A DNA stretch of 64,000 nucleotides, taken from assembly GCA_902763505.1 (NCBI GenBank), contig CACWSO010000012.1, positions 1-64,000 of the forward strand, read 5' to 3'. The DNA comes from an uncultured Eubacteriales bacterium (GTDB taxonomy: Bacteria > Bacillota > Clostridia > Peptostreptococcales > Anaerovoracaceae). The notes beneath the pieces were generated by a model. That model ran no database searches and had not been told where the DNA came from. It worked only from the letters and a program-made list of their open reading frames with translations. Numbering within the stretch: the stretch's first letter is position 1; each line of letters opens with the position of its first letter. Shown piece after piece: positions 1 through 8,881 of the stretch. A program made the translations under genes and the position numbers.

Positions 1-17
1 CCTTTTGGTCTGCCCAT
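1..17 (-). CDS. 5' end of an unidentified gene leaving the window
   Basis: Only the first codons (MGRPK) are present; the gene runs off the left edge. The start is supported by an AGGAGGT ribosome binding site on the minus strand at about 24-30, seven bases before the ATG at 15-17. It is divergent from the WalJ-like gene. Nothing about its function can be read from five residues. Confidence 0.5.
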
Positions 18-47
18 GTCCTCACCTCCTGTACGAAGCATACCATG

Positions 48-83
48 AAAAAAGTAGACATGCTCTTTTTGCATGTCTACTTT
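48..83 (-). terminator. Terminator-like hairpin in the leader of the minus-strand gene
   Basis: A perfect 13-bp stem pairs 51-63 with 71-83 around a 7-base loop. On the minus strand it is followed by a run of six T, which partly forms the end of the stem. It lies about 20 bases upstream of the ribosome binding site of the gene leaving the window at the left. It could therefore be a leader attenuator, or end a transcript entering from the right. Confidence 0.55.
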
Positions 84-99
84 CATCTTACAGGTTCAG

Positions 100-125
100 G
101 CGCCGCAATCAGCGGCGCTCTTTTT
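100..125 (+). terminator. Rho-independent terminator, plus orientation
   Basis: A GC-only 7-bp stem (100-106 with 112-118), a 5-base loop and a TCTTTTT tail. No plus-strand gene is visible upstream within the window, so it may insulate the following promoter from read-through. Confidence 0.6.
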
Positions 126-129
126 ATGT

Positions 130-135
130 TATAAT
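130..135 (+). promoter_or_regulatory. -10 box TATAAT of the WalJ-like gene
   Basis: A perfect TATAAT lies 32 bases before the ATG at 168. No good -35 is seen at 17 bp because that position falls inside the preceding terminator hairpin. Confidence 0.45.
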
Positions 136-167
136 AATCCATCAACGACTGTTGGAAGGAAGAAAAA

Positions 168-962
168 ATGAGCTTAAAATTCTGTTCTTTCGCAAGCGGC
201 AGCAGCGGAAACTGTTACCTTGTGAAGAGCGACGAAACAGCAATATTAATAGATGCAGGCATCTCCGGGAAGAGAATCCTAGAGGGGTTGGAGCAGACTG
301 AAACGCCGCGGGATATGGTCCGCGCCATACTGGTCACGCACGAACACATCGATCATGTTAAATCGTTGCCTGTGATGACAAAGCGGATCCCGGATATTCA
401 GATATACGCCAACGAGGCGACGTGGGATCAGATTGACCGACCGGTCGCGGACGAACACCGGAATCTTTTCACAACAGGAGAAGACTTTAAAATCGGAGAC
501 CTTATCATCAGGCCGTTTCCAGTATCTCATGACGCGGCAGAGCCGGTCGGGTTTTCCATCTTCGGAGAAGACAGGCAGATCAGCGTATGCACGGATTCAG
601 GTTATATCAGCGAAGATATTTATGAAGAGATCAGCACAGCAGACTTGCTTCTGCTGGAGGCGAACCACGAGAAGGAGATGCTTTTGTTCGGCAGATACCC
701 ATATCCTCTGAAGCAGAGAATTCTCGGTGATGAAGGTCATTTGTCCAATCTTACCTGTGGGGAATGTCTCTGCAGGATCGTGAATGAAAAGCCGAAGAAG
801 AGACAAGTTCTGCTGGGGCATCTGAGCCACGAGAACAACACGCCGGAAGTGGCAATGCAGGCAATTATCAACACTCTCGAAGAAGAGAGAATCTTCGTCG
901 GGGATGAGCTCAGGGTTGAAGTCGCAAGGCGGGACAGCGTCAGCAGACTATATAAACTGTAG
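168..962 (+). CDS. MBL-fold metallohydrolase, WalJ/YycJ family
   Basis: This is a 264-residue cytoplasmic metallo-beta-lactamase-fold protein. The metal-binding signature HxHxDH is visible as HEHIDH near residue 60, and further conserved His and Asp residues follow (SHDAA, TDSG, GHLSH). The N-terminus FCSFASGSSGNCYLV is typical of the YycJ/WalJ group, which in Firmicutes often sits near the WalRK genes and rlmH. The exact substrate of the family is not firmly settled; a nuclease or phosphodiesterase activity is likely. The start is supported by a GGAAGG ribosome binding site. Here rlmH follows 19 bases downstream, so the two are probably cotranscribed. No WalRK genes are adjacent. Confidence 0.9.
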   Translation: MSLKFCSFASGSSGNCYLVKSDETAILIDAGISGKRILEGLEQTETPRDMVRAILVTHEHIDHVKSLPVMTKRIPDIQIYANEATWDQIDRPVADEHRNLFTTGEDFKIGDLIIRPFPVSHDAAEPVGFSIFGEDRQISVCTDSGYISEDIYEEISTADLLLLEANHEKEMLLFGRYPYPLKQRILGDEGHLSNLTCGECLCRIVNEKPKKRQVLLGHLSHENNTPEVAMQAIINTLEEERIFVGDELRVEVARRDSVSRLYKL

Positions 963-981
963 ATAATAGAACGCAAAAGCT

Positions 982-1461
982 ATGAACATTAGAATCATTG
1001 CAGTCGGAAAACTGAAAGAGAAATACTGGCGTGACGCAGTCGCAGAATATACCAAGCGGCTGGGCGCGTACTGCAGCATCGATATCACGGAGATCAAAGA
1101 GAGCCAGCTCCGCGCCAATCCGTCCGCAGCAGATGAGGAAGCAGTCAAAACCGCAGAGGGCGAAGACATTCTGCGTCACATTTCAAAGGGCGACTATGTA
1201 ATCACCCTTGAGATCAAAGGCAAGAAGCTGTCCTCCGAACAGCTGGCCGAGAAAATGGCCGGCCTGGCTTTGGAGGGCAAAAGCAATATTGCTTTTGTCA
1301 TAGGCGGCTCCCTGGGACTTTCGTCTGAAGTCAGCCGACGCGCGGACTTCAAACTGAGCTTCTCAGATATGACATTCCCACACCAGATGATGCGGGTCAT
1401 CCTATTGGAACAAATCTACCGGAGCTTCAAAATCAATAGAAACGAGACATACCACAAATAA
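982..1461 (+). CDS. rlmH: 23S rRNA (pseudouridine-1915-N3)-methyltransferase RlmH
   Basis: This 159-residue SPOUT methyltransferase methylates pseudouridine 1915 in helix 69 of 23S rRNA, using S-adenosylmethionine on the 70S ribosome. The length matches the family. Recognisable blocks are the N-terminal VGKLKEKYW, the glycine-rich FVIGGSLGL that forms the cofactor knot, and the C-terminal HQMMRVILLEQIYRSFKI that carries the conserved LxEQIYRA-like signature. It follows the WalJ-like gene by 19 bases and ends in a bidirectional terminator shared with the convergent response regulator. Confidence 0.97.
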   Translation: MNIRIIAVGKLKEKYWRDAVAEYTKRLGAYCSIDITEIKESQLRANPSAADEEAVKTAEGEDILRHISKGDYVITLEIKGKKLSSEQLAEKMAGLALEGKSNIAFVIGGSLGLSSEVSRRADFKLSFSDMTFPHQMMRVILLEQIYRSFKINRNETYHK

Positions 1462-1463
1462 AA

Positions 1464-1490
1464 AAGCGGCCTGACAAGGCCGCTTATCTT
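1464..1490. terminator. Bidirectional terminator between rlmH and the response regulator
   Basis: An 8-bp stem AAGCGGCC/GGCCGCTT (1464-1471 with 1478-1485) has A/T-rich flanks on both sides and lies between the converging 3' ends. Confidence 0.75.
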
Positions 1491-1497
1491 CTGTGCA

Positions 1498-2184
1498 TTA
1501 TACGATGAATTTATAACCTAATCCGCGCACTGTCTGTATGTACTGCGGTTCTGACGGGTCGTCTTCGATTTTCTGACGAAGCCTGTTCACATAGACCATG
1601 ATGGCGTTTTCGTCGATGATCGTCTCTCCCCATATCATGCTGTAGATCATATCCTTGGAGAAGATACGTCCTACATTGTCGATGAAGAGTTTGATCATTG
1701 CGTTTTCCTTGGCCGAAAGAGGGATCTCAACACCATCTTTGTAGAAACGCAGGGTCTGGGTATCATATGTGAAAGGTCCTACTTCCAAAACAGGGTTATC
1801 GTCGGAGACAGAACTACGGCTTCTGCGAACGAGGGCTTTTGCTTTTGCACCAAGAGTTACCGGATTAAATGGTTTGGTGATATACTCATCTGCGCCGATG
1901 TCCAGACCGTAGAGAGTGTCATAGTCGGCTTTACGGCCGCTTACCACCATGATCGGAACGTTCTCTCCGCGTCCGCGCAACTCGTGAATGACTTCAAATC
2001 CGTCCATTCCGTGCATGTTAATGTCGAGCAGTATTAAATCAAAGTCGTTTTCCTCGACGGCAGCCAGCGCTTCTTCACCGCTGGATGTTTCGACAACTTC
2101 GAAATCATTGCCTGTCATGACCTTGCCGAGCATAGTACGAACAGCCAGATCATCATCTACAACAAGAACAAGATCTTTTCCCAT
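1498..2184 (-). CDS. OmpR/PhoB-family response regulator
   Basis: This 228-residue protein has an N-terminal receiver domain (about 4-118) with the acidic pocket D10-D11, phosphoacceptor D54 and conserved K104. A C-terminal winged-helix DNA-binding domain (about 130-226) includes the NAIMVYVNRLRQKIEDD recognition helix and a VRGLGYKF end. The start has a CAGGAG ribosome binding site. It is divergent from a sensor kinase gene starting at 2277, the natural candidate partner. That pairing is inferred from position only. No target genes can be deduced from the sequence. Confidence 0.95.
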   Translation of the reverse strand: MGKDLVLVVDDDLAVRTMLGKVMTGNDFEVVETSSGEEALAAVEENDFDLILLDINMHGMDGFEVIHELRGRGENVPIMVVSGRKADYDTLYGLDIGADEYITKPFNPVTLGAKAKALVRRSRSSVSDDNPVLEVGPFTYDTQTLRFYKDGVEIPLSAKENAMIKLFIDNVGRIFSKDMIYSMIWGETIIDENAIMVYVNRLRQKIEDDPSEPQYIQTVRGLGYKFIV

Positions 2185-2228
2185 AACAAACTCCTGTTTT
2201 ACAGATAGAACTTTATCACTATATCTAG

Positions 2229-2234
2229 TATAAT
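2229..2234 (+). promoter_or_regulatory. -10 box TATAAT of the sensor kinase gene
   Basis: TATAAT lies 42 bases before the TTG start in the 92-bp divergent spacer. The -35 region is poor, which would suit an activated promoter. Confidence 0.35.
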
Positions 2235-2276
2235 TATAATGAATTGGGCCGAATATATCAATAAGGAGTGTGGACT

Positions 2277-4002
<1,726 letters not shown>

Positions 4003-4013
<11 letters not shown>

Positions 4014-4572
4014 TGGAGTATTAAGAATTTACACAGATGGAGGTTGCGCAGGCAACCAGAACGATGAGAATCTGGGCGGCTGGGGCGCGATTCTGGAGTA
4101 TGCAAGGCCGGGCGACAGCGCGCCGGCGTCGAAGGAACTCTATGGCAAGGAAGCCAACACCACCAACAACCGTATGGAAATGACGGCGCTGTTGGAAGCG
4201 TTCCGAGCGATCAAAAAAGGGGACCAGGACATCCAGGTCTTTTCCGACAGCAGCTATTTGATGGATTGCTTCAGGAAGAAATGGTATGTGAACTGGCAGA
4301 AAAACGGATGGAAGAACGCCCAGAAGAAGCCTGTTGAAAATCAGGACCTGTGGAAGGAGCTTCTGCCGTTTCTTGATCAGCATGAGATAGAGTTTTTTCG
4401 CGTCAAAGGGCATGTAAATTTGGACAGTGAAAATACGAATATCATGAAGCTGTATGAGAAGTTCTGCGAGTGGAACGGAGGAGGGTTTTCTCTAGATGAA
4501 TTTCGATACATAATAGAGAAGAACAATCGGGCAGATGAACTCGCCAACAAAGGAATCGACGAGCTAAGATAA
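4003..4572 (+). CDS. rnhA: Ribonuclease HI
   Basis: This 189-residue enzyme cleaves the RNA strand of RNA-DNA hybrids. The catalytic carboxylates are visible as D12 (IYTDGG), E59 (NNRMEM), D82 (FSDSSY) and the C-terminal Asp in NRADELAN. A stretch of about 30 residues between KGHVN and NRADELA makes it longer than the E. coli enzyme (155 residues). The gene overlaps the kinase gene by 11 bases, so translation is probably coupled, although the functions look unrelated. A strong terminator follows. Confidence 0.95.
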
Positions 4573-4582
4573 TTGGAGTAAG

Positions 4583-4610
4583 AAAGGGCTCTTTGAGAGA
4601 GCCCTTTTTT
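4583..4610 (+). terminator. Terminator of the kinase-rnhA operon
   Basis: A perfect 10-bp stem (4583-4592 with 4598-4607), a 5-base loop and a T run. It also lies at the 3' end of the convergent ArsR-type gene and may serve both directions. Confidence 0.85.
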
Positions 4611-4612
4611 CG

Positions 4613-4936
4613 TTACATATTTTCGAATTTTCGCGTGGCGTCCAGATAGTTTTGAAGCGTTCCGAGATGCACGTAATAATAGGAGAAGCGGTCTTGTTTT
4701 TTGACTTGCAGAAGATCTGCGTCAACCAGCTTCTTCACGTGCTGTGAGATGGTTGCCTGCGCATATCCGAACTCAGCGACAAGATCTTTGTTGCAGACGG
4801 GTTTGCGTTTTTTATTCTGCTGCATGATAAAACGGAAAATCTTAATGCGCGCCGGATGCGCCAGCGCGTCGGAGATTTGTGCAATGAGCAGGACTTCCTT
4901 TTCCTGCAGCTCATCTAGTTCTTTTCTCAGTCTCAT
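4613..4936 (-). CDS. ArsR-family winged-helix regulator
   Basis: This is a 107-residue DNA-binding protein of the ArsR/SmtB fold. It shows the family pattern LAHPARIKIFRFI, then the helix-turn-helix FGYAQATISQHVKKLVDADLL and the wing VKKQDRFSYYYVH. No cysteine cluster for metal sensing (CxC in the recognition helix) is seen, so a metal ligand is unlikely. It overlaps the upstream GDSL hydrolase gene by four bases (ATGA-type junction) and is cotranscribed with it. The ligand is unknown. Confidence 0.88.
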   Translation of the reverse strand: MRLRKELDELQEKEVLLIAQISDALAHPARIKIFRFIMQQNKKRKPVCNKDLVAEFGYAQATISQHVKKLVDADLLQVKKQDRFSYYYVHLGTLQNYLDATRKFENM

Positions 4937-5580
4937 TGATATAATTTCTCCTTTTCTATGAGGTCAAGTATTTGTTCTGCCATGAATTCGTGTCCGGCAG
5001 GGGTAGGGTGCACCCCATCGAGATAAGCCAGATCCACATCCCCCAACTCTGAGATGAACCCTCTGTAGAGCTGGTTCATATCGACGAAAGGTCTGCCCGT
5101 GCCTTTGAGCATCTCTGAGAATGCCTCCAGATCCCGGTTCACGGCGTCATAGGAGATACCGCATCCTGCGAGCCACATATATCCTGCCTTGCCGGCGTCC
5201 ACCGGAACAGGCGTGATATAAACCGTCCTGATGCCTTCTTTGTCAGCGCGATCCGCTAAGCTCTGCAGGTTTGCAAAAGCTTCCTCAGGGGTTGCTTCTC
5301 TATATATGAAGTCATTGGCTCCGGTGTGGTAAAAAACGAAGTCCGGCTTATGGCTGAGCACGTCCTGCTCAAATCGTGCGACAATGCCGGATGTTGTATC
5401 GCCGTTGACGCCTTTGTTGATCAAATCGAAACCGGTGCTCTTCGCAAACGCAATAGGTTGGTCGGAAGTATCGACGCCATCCTTCAGCATCCGGCGCAAT
5501 ACGCCTGTGAAGCTTTTGCTTTTGCCCCAGGGGTAGCCGGCGACAATGCTGTTTCCGATAAAAACAATCTTCTTTCTCAT
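4933..5580 (-). CDS. SGNH/GDSL-family hydrolase
   Basis: This 215-residue cytoplasmic esterase/lipase-fold protein has the SGNH blocks: nucleophile S11 in FIGNSIVAG, Gly and Asn in the GVNGDTT and HTGANDF segments, and the C-terminal DGVHPTPAGH containing the catalytic Asp and His. It resembles small acylhydrolases of the TesA/lysophospholipase type. The substrate cannot be told. There is no obvious ribosome binding site before the ATG. The ArsR gene follows with a four-base overlap. Confidence 0.88.
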   Translation of the reverse strand: MRKKIVFIGNSIVAGYPWGKSKSFTGVLRRMLKDGVDTSDQPIAFAKSTGFDLINKGVNGDTTSGIVARFEQDVLSHKPDFVFYHTGANDFIYREATPEEAFANLQSLADRADKEGIRTVYITPVPVDAGKAGYMWLAGCGISYDAVNRDLEAFSEMLKGTGRPFVDMNQLYRGFISELGDVDLAYLDGVHPTPAGHEFMAEQILDLIEKEKLYQ

Positions 5581-5669
5581 AATTCGTTTGGTTTGTAGTC
5601 GGGGTTTTCAAGTATTAATCGTCTATTAACTATTTGAATTCTAACACATTCCTTGTGAAAGAAGACCAT

Positions 5670-5683
5670 GCAAATATATTTGC
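5670..5683. promoter_or_regulatory. Palindromic activator site in front of the sigma-54 activator gene
   Basis: A perfect 14-bp palindrome, GCAAATATATTTGC, identical to the two copies at 7189 and 7212. It overlaps the putative -35 of the activator promoter, which suggests autoregulation, probably repression. Confidence 0.7.
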
Positions 5684-5709
5684 ACAAAATGCCCAAAAAA
5701 TGATATAAT
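5681..5709 (+). promoter_or_regulatory. Sigma-70-type promoter of the sigma-54 activator gene
   Basis: A -10 TATAAT at 5704-5709 with a weak -35 TGCACA at 5681-5686, 17 bp apart. The palindromic site at 5670-5683 overlaps the -35. Confidence 0.5.
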
Positions 5710-5736
5710 ATGAGCACTAGGAAAGGATGAAAAGGT

Positions 5737-7179
5737 ATGAATGCAAAGGAATATCAGGCGATTCTGAGGGCGGCTGCGGAAGTGCTGGGTGGCGCAATGC
5801 ACATCGTGAACGCTGAGGGCATTACCATTCTCTATAATGAGGAGATGGCGCAGCTTGAGAAACAACAGATAAAAAATGTAATCGGCAAGCCCTTCAGAGA
5901 GGTTTTTTCCAACATTCCTGAAGAGGAGAGCACACTCATGCGCGCTCTGAAGGAGAGGAAGGCGACAAAGAACCAGCAGCAGACCTATCTGAATGTCTAC
6001 GGCAAAGAGATCAATACGGTAAACTCCACCGTTCCGATCATCGTTGACGGGAAAATCATCGCGGCTATGGAAGTTGCCCGTGATATTACCGACATCAAGA
6101 ACATGAGCGATACCATCCTTGACCTGCAGAGCAACCTGACGGCGAGCAAAGCGCCTGAAGATGCCGCGGAAATCGGCGAACAGAAGGAGCGAAAACGCGG
6201 AATCCGCGAATACCGGTTCAGCGACATCATCGGTGAAAACAGAAAGTTTGAAGAGACGATCGCAAGAGCAAAGAAGGCAGCGAACAACGATACTTCGGTC
6301 ATCCTGTACGGTGAAACCGGAGTCGGCAAAGAACTCTTCGCGCAGAGCATCCATTACGATGGTTTGAGGAAGAAGAGCCCGTTCCTGGCACAGAACTGTG
6401 CGGCGATTCCTGAAACACTGCTGGAAGGAATGTTGTTTGGCACAGCGAAGGGCGGTTTTACCGGAGCCGTTGACAGAGCGGGATTGTTTGAGCAGGCAAA
6501 TGGCGGCACGTTGCTTTTGGATGAGGTTAGCGCTATGCCGATCGGACTGCAGGGCAAGCTGCTGAGAGTACTGCAGGAGGAGTACATCAGACGTGTCGGG
6601 GGGAGCAAAGACATTCCGATAGATGTCAGAATCATCGCAACCATCAACGAGCCAGCGAAGGATCTCATCGCAAGGGGCGCGCTCAGGCAGGACCTCTACT
6701 ACAGACTTGGCACGCTGAGCATCACGATACCGCCGCTTCGGGAGAGAAAGGACGACATCCTGCTTTTATGCAACGCTTTCCTGAAGAAGTATAATGAACG
6801 GTTCGGAAAAGAAATTTGGATGCTGTCAGACGGCGCGGAATCCAAGCTGATGAAGTACAATTATCCTGGAAACGTGCGTGAGCTGGAGAACATCATCATG
6901 GCAGCTGTATCTATGGCAGATGACGGGCAGCATGTGCTGACAGACAAAGATGTTGAAATCGGCGGCGGATACAGTGAAGCGGCAGATGCGTCAGGAAGCC
7001 ATGCTGCGGAGAGCTTTGTGGAGACAGGAGGCTCCCTTGCAGAGTATCTATCCGGGATAGAAGAGACTGTGATACGACAGTATCTGACGGCGAATGACAA
7101 CAATGTGTCCAAAACGGCAAAAGATCTCGGCATGTTAAGGCAAAATTTACAGCACAAGATCAAAAAATATGGAATATAG
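5737..7179 (+). CDS. Sigma-54-dependent activator of ornithine degradation (PAS-AAA+-Fis HTH)
   Basis: This 480-residue bacterial enhancer-binding protein has an N-terminal PAS-like sensor (about 5-125), a AAA+ domain (about 165-395) and a C-terminal Fis-type helix-turn-helix (VSKTAKDLGMLRQNLQHKIKKYGI). Walker A is GETGVGKE near 191-198 and Walker B is TLLLDE. The loop that contacts sigma-54 reads GGFTGA (about 239-244) instead of GAFTGA. The gene lies directly upstream of the ornithine operon, whose promoter is of the -24/-12 type. Identical palindromes flank the activator gene, so I infer that it senses a pathway metabolite through the PAS domain and drives ord-oraE. Activators in this position have been called OrdR. 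Confidence 0.92.
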   Translation: MNAKEYQAILRAAAEVLGGAMHIVNAEGITILYNEEMAQLEKQQIKNVIGKPFREVFSNIPEEESTLMRALKERKATKNQQQTYLNVYGKEINTVNSTVPIIVDGKIIAAMEVARDITDIKNMSDTILDLQSNLTASKAPEDAAEIGEQKERKRGIREYRFSDIIGENRKFEETIARAKKAANNDTSVILYGETGVGKELFAQSIHYDGLRKKSPFLAQNCAAIPETLLEGMLFGTAKGGFTGAVDRAGLFEQANGGTLLLDEVSAMPIGLQGKLLRVLQEEYIRRVGGSKDIPIDVRIIATINEPAKDLIARGALRQDLYYRLGTLSITIPPLRERKDDILLLCNAFLKKYNERFGKEIWMLSDGAESKLMKYNYPGNVRELENIIMAAVSMADDGQHVLTDKDVEIGGGYSEAADASGSHAAESFVETGGSLAEYLSGIEETVIRQYLTANDNNVSKTAKDLGMLRQNLQHKIKKYGI

Positions 7180-7188
7180 TGGTATTTC

Positions 7189-7202
7189 GCAAATATATTT
7201 GC
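7189..7202. promoter_or_regulatory. Upstream activator site 1 of the ornithine operon
   Basis: A perfect 14-bp palindrome, GCAAATATATTTGC, centred about 185 bp before the predicted transcription start and just after the stop codon of the activator gene. Confidence 0.75.
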
Positions 7203-7211
7203 ATGTATAAG

Positions 7212-7225
7212 GCAAATATATTTGC
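7212..7225. promoter_or_regulatory. Upstream activator site 2 of the ornithine operon
   Basis: A second identical palindrome, 23 bp centre-to-centre from site 1, which places both on nearly the same helix face. This is the usual layout for oligomeric enhancer-binding proteins. Confidence 0.75.
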
Positions 7226-7352
7226 GATTTTTGTTTTGAAACATCTGAAAATGCGTTGCTATACCGTAATAAAGGGCGAAATTGAATGGCGGAACCCCTT
7301 GTGCCGCAAGGCTTTCAGGACGAACAAAAACAAAACTTCTCCCCGTGTCAAG

Positions 7353-7369
7353 TTGGCACGGGGATTGCT
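7353..7369 (+). promoter_or_regulatory. Sigma-54 -24/-12 promoter of the ornithine operon
   Basis: TTGGCACGGGGATTGCT matches the sigma-54 consensus (TTGGCAC-N5-TTGCW), with GG at 7355-7356 and GC at 7367-7368, exactly 12 bp apart. Transcription should begin near 7380, leaving a leader of about 50 bases before ord. The -24 element lies in an inverted repeat CCCCGTG/CACGGGG (7341-7347 with 7357-7363). Confidence 0.9.
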
Positions 7370-7432
7370 TTATAATAAGGCACACAAATAAGTTATTAAT
7401 TAAAAAAATTTTATGATGAAAAGGAGACAAAC

Positions 7433-8491
7433 ATGGAAAACGTAAAAGTAATCATTTGGGGACTCGGCGCAATGGGCGGCGGCATTGCAGACATGCTGCT
7501 TTCAAAGAAGGGCGTAGACATTGTTGGTGTTGCTGGAAGAGAACACAAGCAGGGACACTCAATGTATGAGTTCATTAAGACTGAAAAGGGCGACAGAGAA
7601 GATGTTATCATCAAGGCACCGGAAGAAATCATCAAGCCGGGCGCAGCTGACATCGTAATCCTCTGCACTGACTCCTTCACAAAGGAAGCATTCCCACGCC
7701 TCAAGTTCATCCTGGAGCAGGGCCTCAACTGCATCACTTCTGCTGAAGAAATGGCTTATCCTGCAGCTCAGAATCCTGAACTGGCAGCTGAACTCGATAA
7801 AATCGCTAAGGAAAACGGCGTATCCGTTCTGGGAACTGGTATCAACCCTGGTCACATCATGGACCTGCTCGTACTCGTTATGACTGGCTGCATGATCAAC
7901 GTAGATCACGTTCTCTCAAGAAGAGTTAACTCACTGTCACCGTTCGGACCTGTTGTTATGCATGAGCAGGGCATCGGCGTTTCCGTTGAAGAGTTCAAGG
8001 AAAGAAAAGCTAACGGCACAATGTCAGGTCACGTTGGATTCGCAGAATCCGTTGGCATGATCGCTGAAGGTCTCGGCCTGAAGGTTGAAGAGTTCGCTCA
8101 GGACATGAACCCTATCGTAACAGATGTTGACAGAAAGTCACCTTATGGCTTTGCAGCAGCTGGTTCATGCGCAGGCGTTGCTATGGAAGCAGACGCAACT
8201 CTGTCAAACGGCATGAAGGTAAGAATGGAGCATCCACAGCAGATCGAGCCTGAACAGGTTGGAGTACAGACTGGCGACTATGTAATCCTCGAAGGAACTC
8301 CTGCAGTTAACATGGTTAACAGCCCAGAGGTTGAAGGTGGTCTCGGAACAATCGCAATGTGCGCTAACATGATTCCGCAGGTTATCAACGCTGAGCCTGG
8401 TCTGAAGACTATGATCGACCTGCCTATTCCTCGTTGCCTGATGGGTGATGTAAGAGACAGAATCGATCCTGCTAAGAAGATCGTTAAATAA
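7433..8491 (+). CDS. ord: 2,4-diaminopentanoate dehydrogenase
   Basis: This 352-residue enzyme oxidatively deaminates (2R,4S)-2,4-diaminopentanoate to (2R)-2-amino-4-oxopentanoate with NAD(P)+, the third step of oxidative ornithine degradation. The N-terminal Rossmann motif is GLGAMGGGIA (about 11-20), and the fold is that of dihydrodipicolinate reductase-like dehydrogenases. It is the first gene of the sigma-54-driven operon, with an AAAGGAG ribosome binding site seven bases before the ATG. Identification rests on sequence character plus the fixed neighbourhood with ortAB and oraSE. Confidence 0.95.
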   Translation: MENVKVIIWGLGAMGGGIADMLLSKKGVDIVGVAGREHKQGHSMYEFIKTEKGDREDVIIKAPEEIIKPGAADIVILCTDSFTKEAFPRLKFILEQGLNCITSAEEMAYPAAQNPELAAELDKIAKENGVSVLGTGINPGHIMDLLVLVMTGCMINVDHVLSRRVNSLSPFGPVVMHEQGIGVSVEEFKERKANGTMSGHVGFAESVGMIAEGLGLKVEEFAQDMNPIVTDVDRKSPYGFAAAGSCAGVAMEADATLSNGMKVRMEHPQQIEPEQVGVQTGDYVILEGTPAVNMVNSPEVEGGLGTIAMCANMIPQVINAEPGLKTMIDLPIPRCLMGDVRDRIDPAKKIVK

Positions 8492-8520
8492 TTAAAACAA
8501 CAATTCAAAAGTAACAGACA

Positions 8521-8551
8521 CGAGGCACCCGGGGACCCCCAGAGTGCCTCG
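8521..8551 (+). other. Intercistronic hairpin between ord and ortA
   Basis: An 8-bp stem CGAGGCAC/GTGCCTCG (8521-8528 with 8544-8551) encloses a C/G-rich loop. No T run follows, so it is probably an RNA stability or processing element rather than a terminator. Confidence 0.6.
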
Positions 8552-8575
8552 TATCAACAAATAAGGAGAGAAAAA

Positions 8576-8881
8576 ATGGCAAAAAAAGGCGATTGGGTTC
8601 GCATCCACAGCATCGTGCTGAAGGCAGAAGAAAGAACAGCAAAACTGCCTGAGGATACAAAGCACTGCGACCTGGAACAGTGGACAAAGGGCTTCCTGCT
8701 TGCAGACGCTGAAATCGGCGACGAAGTAGAAGTTGAAACAGTTGTTGGTAGAATCGAGAAGGGCACTCTGATCGACGATTTCCCTTACTACGATCACAGC
8801 TACGGCAAGTTCGTTCCGGAGCTGATCGAAGTTGATAAGGTTCTCAGAAAAGAGATGGCAGAGATCGGAGGTGAAAGATAA
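8576..8881 (+). CDS. ortA: 2-amino-4-oxopentanoate thiolase, subunit OrtA
   Basis: This 101-residue small subunit works with OrtB to cleave 2-amino-4-oxopentanoate with coenzyme A, giving acetyl-CoA and D-alanine. It has no recognised catalytic motif of its own. It is assigned by its size, the sequence pattern KGDWVRIHSIVL at the start, and its position immediately before ortB, with which it shares one base (TAATG junction). It has an AAGGAG ribosome binding site. Confidence 0.93.
   Translation: MAKKGDWVRIHSIVLKAEERTAKLPEDTKHCDLEQWTKGFLLADAEIGDEVEVETVVGRIEKGTLIDDFPYYDHSYGKFVPELIEVDKVLRKEMAEIGGER

Noticed and set aside
2268-2270. GTG as the start of the sensor kinase gene.
   Set aside because: It overlaps the AAGGAG ribosome binding site; TTG at 2277 is correctly spaced.
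5641-6354. A 237-codon minus-strand frame.
   Set aside because: It is antisense to the PAS region of the sigma-54 activator and runs through its promoter; no start signals or domains are seen.
7284-7306. A second sigma-54-like element TGGCGG...TTGTGC upstream of the main one.
   Set aside because: The GG to GC spacing is wrong (TG at the -12 position), and the perfect promoter lies 65 bp downstream.
7179-7391. A 70-codon plus-strand frame after the activator gene.
   Set aside because: It overlaps the two activator palindromes and the -24/-12 promoter, has no ribosome binding site, and the translation is not protein-like.
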